A DNA stretch of 64,000 nucleotides, taken from assembly GCF_000378125.1 (NCBI RefSeq), contig NZ_KB899242.1:930001-994000 (forward strand), read 5' to 3'. A model generated the notes under the pieces. That model was not told where the DNA came from and ran no database searches. It was given only the letters and a program-made list of their open reading frames with translations. This DNA comes from Rudaea cellulosilytica DSM 22992. GTDB taxonomy: Bacteria; Pseudomonadota; Gammaproteobacteria; Xanthomonadales; Rhodanobacteraceae. This document shows positions 61,451 through 64,000 of this stretch, piece by piece. Each line of letters begins with the position of its first letter. The first letter of the stretch is position 1. The translations under genes were made by a program, and so were the position numbers.

Positions 61451-62506
61451 ATGACCAAACCGACCCAAGTGCTCGTCTGGATGGGGGGATTTCTTGTTGC
61501 GGTCGCCGCACTGGCCGGCATACTCGCGCCGAAGCTGCTCGCGAATTTCCAGGCGAATCCGTTCTTCAACGGGGTGATCCTGCTCGTGTTGCTGTTCGGC
61601 ATCGCCTGGAACCTACGCCAGGTGCTGCAGCTTTCGCGCGAGGTCGAGTGGATCGAGACGTTCAAGCGTTCCGATCCGAACCGACCGCTCACCCCGCCGA
61701 AGCTGCTCGCGCCGATGGCGCGCATGCTGTCCGGGCGCGAACGCTCGAAGTTTTCACTGTCGGCGACCAGCCTGCGCTCGCTGCTCGATTCAATCTATCT
61801 GCGTCTTGAGGAATCGCGCGACCTGTCGCGTTACCTCGTCGGCCTCGCCATTTTTCTCGGCCTGCTCGGCACGTTCTGGGGCCTGCTCGTCACGATCCGC
61901 TCGGTCGCCGACATCATCGGTTCGCTCGGCGTCGGCACCGATCCGGCAGCGATGTTCAACGACCTCAAGGAACATCTGAAGGAACCGCTGTCGGGCATGT
62001 CGACGAGTTTCTCGACCTCGCTGTTCGGTCTCGCTTCCTCGCTCGTGCTCGGCTTTCTCGACCTGCAGGCGGGCCACGCACAGAACCGTTTCTACAATGA
62101 ACTCGAGGAATGGCTGTCGGGACAGACGCGACTGTCGTCCGGCGCGTTGCAGGGCGATGGCGATGCAAATGTGCCGGCCTACGTGCAGGCGCTGCTCGAA
62201 CAGACGGCCGACGGTCTCGAACGCATGCAGCGCGCGCTGATCGAGTCCGAGCGCGAGCGGCGCAATTCGTCCGAACAGCTCGGCGAACTCAATACCCAGC
62301 TCGCGCGCCTGACCGACCTGCTCAGCCGCGAATCGCGCGAGATGCGCGGCATGAGCGAGACCCAGGAAGAACTGAAGAACGTGCTGAAGACGCTCGCCGC
62401 CGCGCCGAACCAGGGCGCGCGCCTGACCGATGACCTGCGCAGCGAATTCCGCCTGCTCTCGCGCACGATCGCCGCCGCGGTCGACGGCAAGCGCAACGGG
62501 GTCTGA
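61451..62506 (+). CDS. MotA/TolQ/ExbB-like membrane protein
   Basis: The 351-residue inner-membrane protein has helices near residues 8-28, 40-55, 128-150 and 180-205. The MotA/TolQ-type core comprises LVGLAIFLGLLGTFWGLLVTIRSV and EPLSGMSTSFSTSLFGLASSLVLGFLDLQAG, in which the GTFxGL and STSxxGLxxS motifs match ion-channel stators. The C-terminal 130 residues are a cytoplasmic coiled coil (QALLEQTADGLERMQRALIESERERRN onward). It sits 3 bp before a MotB-like gene, forming a stator-like pair. Classic flagellar motA is shorter and lacks this tail, so I do not call it MotA. The pair is non-flagellar, and its driven process is unknown. Confidence 0.75.
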   Translation: MTKPTQVLVWMGGFLVAVAALAGILAPKLLANFQANPFFNGVILLVLLFGIAWNLRQVLQLSREVEWIETFKRSDPNRPLTPPKLLAPMARMLSGRERSKFSLSATSLRSLLDSIYLRLEESRDLSRYLVGLAIFLGLLGTFWGLLVTIRSVADIIGSLGVGTDPAAMFNDLKEHLKEPLSGMSTSFSTSLFGLASSLVLGFLDLQAGHAQNRFYNELEEWLSGQTRLSSGALQGDGDANVPAYVQALLEQTADGLERMQRALIESERERRNSSEQLGELNTQLARLTDLLSRESREMRGMSETQEELKNVLKTLAAAPNQGARLTDDLRSEFRLLSRTIAAAVDGKRNGV

Positions 62507-62509
62507 GCG

Positions 62510-63574
62510 ATGAACTCGCTCGCGCGCCGCCGCCGCGGCCTCGACATCTGGCCGGGGTTCGTCGATGCGTTGACGAGCCTCATCCTCGTGATGGTCTTCG
62601 TCCTGCTGCTGTTCGCGGTCGGCCAGTTCGTGCTGTCGCAGACCCTGGTCGGCAAGAACAAGGCCCTGGCCGATCTCAATGCGCAGATCGCGCAACTTGC
62701 ACAGACACTGTCGCTCGCGCAAGACGCGAAGGCCAAGCTCGATACCAAGGTCAACGAATTGTCGGCCTCGCTCGGCCAATCCAACACCGCGCTCGATGCG
62801 GCGCATGCGGAAGCGGCCAAACTGAGCGCCGATATCGCCGCGCTGACCGAGCTGAAGACCCAGCTCGAACAGCAGGTCGCGCAGATGGCCGCGCAGCTCG
62901 ACACGTCGAAGAAGGACCTCGTCGCCGCGACCGACCTCAATGCCAAGTCCGCCGCGCAAGTCGAACTGCTCAACCGCCAGCTCGCCGCAGTGCAGGACCA
63001 ACTCAAGCAGATTACGGCCGCGCTCGAGATCGCCAACAAGAACGTCAAGGACAAGGACGTGAAGATCGCCGAGCTCGGCAAGGAGCTGAACATCGCGCTC
63101 GCAAACAAGGTCAACCAGCTCGAGAAGTACCGTTCGGAATTCTTCGGCAAGCTGCGCGAGGCGCTCGGCAATCGGCCCGATATCCAGGTCGTCGGTGACC
63201 GCTTCGTCGTGCCCACCGATATTCTGTTCGATACGGGCTCGGCCGAGCTTTCGCCTGATGCGCAGGCGTCGATGGCCAAGCTGGCGAAGACGCTCAATGA
63301 AGTCGCCGCCGAAATTCCGTCCAGCCTCGACTGGGTGCTGCGCATCGACGGCCACACCGACAAGCGCCCGATCCATACCGACCAGTTCCCCTCGAATTGG
63401 GAACTCTCGACTGCGCGCGCCACCGCGATCGTCAAGCAGCTCGCCGTCCAAGGTATCCAGCCGCGGCATCTCTCCGCGAACGGTTTCGGCCAGTTCCAGC
63501 CGCTTGATCCCAAGGACAGCGAAGCCGCCTACGCGAAGAACCGGCGCATCGAGATCCAGCTGACCAATCGTTGA
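62510..63574 (+). CDS. OmpA/MotB-like peptidoglycan-binding protein
   Basis: The 354-residue protein has a short N-terminal basic tail, one membrane helix (GFVDALTSLILVMVFVLLLF), and Asp19 at the cytoplasmic end of that helix, the position of the proton-binding aspartate of MotB. A long coiled coil (about 45-215, alternating LAQTLSLAQDAKAKLDTKVNEL-type segments) follows. An OmpA/MotB peptidoglycan-binding domain ends it (about 225-350), with RFVVPTDILFDTGSAEL, DGHTDKRP and NRRIEIQL. It overlaps the previous gene's reading start by only 3 bp spacing, so the two are co-transcribed. The long coiled coil is much longer than in flagellar MotB. Confidence 0.82.
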   Translation: MNSLARRRRGLDIWPGFVDALTSLILVMVFVLLLFAVGQFVLSQTLVGKNKALADLNAQIAQLAQTLSLAQDAKAKLDTKVNELSASLGQSNTALDAAHAEAAKLSADIAALTELKTQLEQQVAQMAAQLDTSKKDLVAATDLNAKSAAQVELLNRQLAAVQDQLKQITAALEIANKNVKDKDVKIAELGKELNIALANKVNQLEKYRSEFFGKLREALGNRPDIQVVGDRFVVPTDILFDTGSAELSPDAQASMAKLAKTLNEVAAEIPSSLDWVLRIDGHTDKRPIHTDQFPSNWELSTARATAIVKQLAVQGIQPRHLSANGFGQFQPLDPKDSEAAYAKNRRIEIQLTNR

Positions 63575-63605
63575 TGTGCGCTGCGGGCGCGACGAGCCAC
63601 GTCCG

Positions 63606-64000
63606 TCAGAGCAGGCCTGCTTTGTCTTCGGCTTTGGCGCGTTCCCAGTACGCGTCCTGCACGGTCAGCGATTTGCCGTCGAGCTGTGTGTTTTCGGCTT
63701 GGGCCAACGCCTCCATGCGGCGGAAGCGGCGCTCGAATTTCGCATTCGCCGCGCGCAGCGCCTGCGAGTAATCGACCTTGGCCAGGCGCGCGAGATTGAC
63801 CGCGACGAACAGCACGTCGCCGATCTCGTCTTCCAAGCGCGCGCGATTGGCCGCCTTCGCCGCGACGTCGTGCGCATCGATTTCCGCCGCGGCAACGAGT
63901 TCGCTGCGCACCTCGGCGATTTCTTCCTCAAGCTTGTCGAGCACCGGCCCCGGGTCGGACCAATCGAAACCGATCGTCGATGCGCGCTTCTGCAGCTTGT
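63606..64000 (-). CDS. mazG: Nucleoside triphosphate pyrophosphohydrolase MazG, 5' end beyond window
   Basis: About 130 C-terminal residues of MazG are visible; the start lies beyond the right edge. The MazG all-alpha metal motif appears as LDKLEEEIAEVRSEL and RLEDEIGDVLFVAVNLARLAKVDYSQALRAANAKFERRFRRME, with the EExxE and ExxD acidic residues that bind Mg2+. The tail AYWERAKAEDKAGLL is a normal C-terminus. MazG hydrolyses NTPs to NMP and pyrophosphate and lowers ppGpp levels. It converges on the stator-like pair, with 31 bp between the stops. Confidence 0.88.
   Translation of the reverse strand, partial: KLQKRASTIGFDWSDPGPVLDKLEEEIAEVRSELVAAAEIDAHDVAAKAANRARLEDEIGDVLFVAVNLARLAKVDYSQALRAANAKFERRFRRMEALAQAENTQLDGKSLTVQDAYWERAKAEDKAGLL

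Noticed and set aside
61451-63574. Zorya defence system
   Set aside because: Only ZorA/ZorB-like architecture is present. ZorC, ZorD or ZorE helicase/nuclease genes are absent, and flanks are uvrD and mazG.

Overview
The window is GC-rich, densely coded chromosomal DNA from a gammaproteobacterium. Several features point to the Xanthomonadales, probably a Rhodanobacteraceae-like member: a fused aspartokinase/diaminopimelate decarboxylase (LysAC), the MurD2-MurL route to D-glutamate in peptidoglycan, two large Oar-like TonB-dependent receptors, and short dispersed repeats of the kind common in that order. The genus cannot be fixed from sequence alone. I see no rRNA, tRNA, CRISPR array, prophage, transposase or origin. 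Almost everything is housekeeping or conserved accessory metabolism.

Layout. 1-10 kb: an exported CocE-type hydrolase cut by the left edge; an ABC exporter reading in frame into pseudouridine-5'-phosphate glycosidase; IspB; a small periplasmic molybdopterin-fold protein; a dienelactone hydrolase; cytochrome c' facing a cytochrome b561-like protein; an exported metallo-beta-lactamase-fold hydrolase. 10-16 kb: a 141-bp MITE-like element, then the tightly overlapping operon lysAC-murL-murD2, which joins lysine/diaminopimelate metabolism to the alternative L-Glu-then-epimerise peptidoglycan route. 16-24 kb: the first Oar-like receptor, an amino-acid permease and a two-subunit molybdenum hydroxylase. 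24-33 kb: a lipoprotein, an alpha/beta hydrolase, an EF-hand protein, a TonB-like-topology membrane protein, an old yellow enzyme, an EF-G paralogue and a globin-coupled diguanylate cyclase overlapping a convergent epimerase gene. 33-41 kb: YceH, a cytochrome c-PQQ propeller protein, prephenate dehydrogenase, a FucP-type sugar transporter, a 49-aa DUF3096 protein, a SET-domain protein, RNase T2 and a cluster of nested intergenic repeats.

41-64 kb: tal-pgm, PpnN, the second Oar-like receptor behind a convincing Pho box, an OlsF-like bifunctional ornithine-lipid synthase, MarC, grxD-SDR, sodB, an exported protein with two retropepsin-type domains, purE-purK, a Trm112-like protein with nadC, an exported HExxH protein, UvrD, a MotA/MotB-like stator pair and the end of mazG at the right edge.

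The observations most worth following are the ABC-PsuG continuous frame (real fusion or one-base loss), the lysAC-murL-murD2 coupling, the Pho-box/Oar/ornithine-lipid neighbourhood, the stator-like pair next to mazG, and the nested repeats at 38.9-40.7 kb. None of them is an obviously complete new defence or mobile system.
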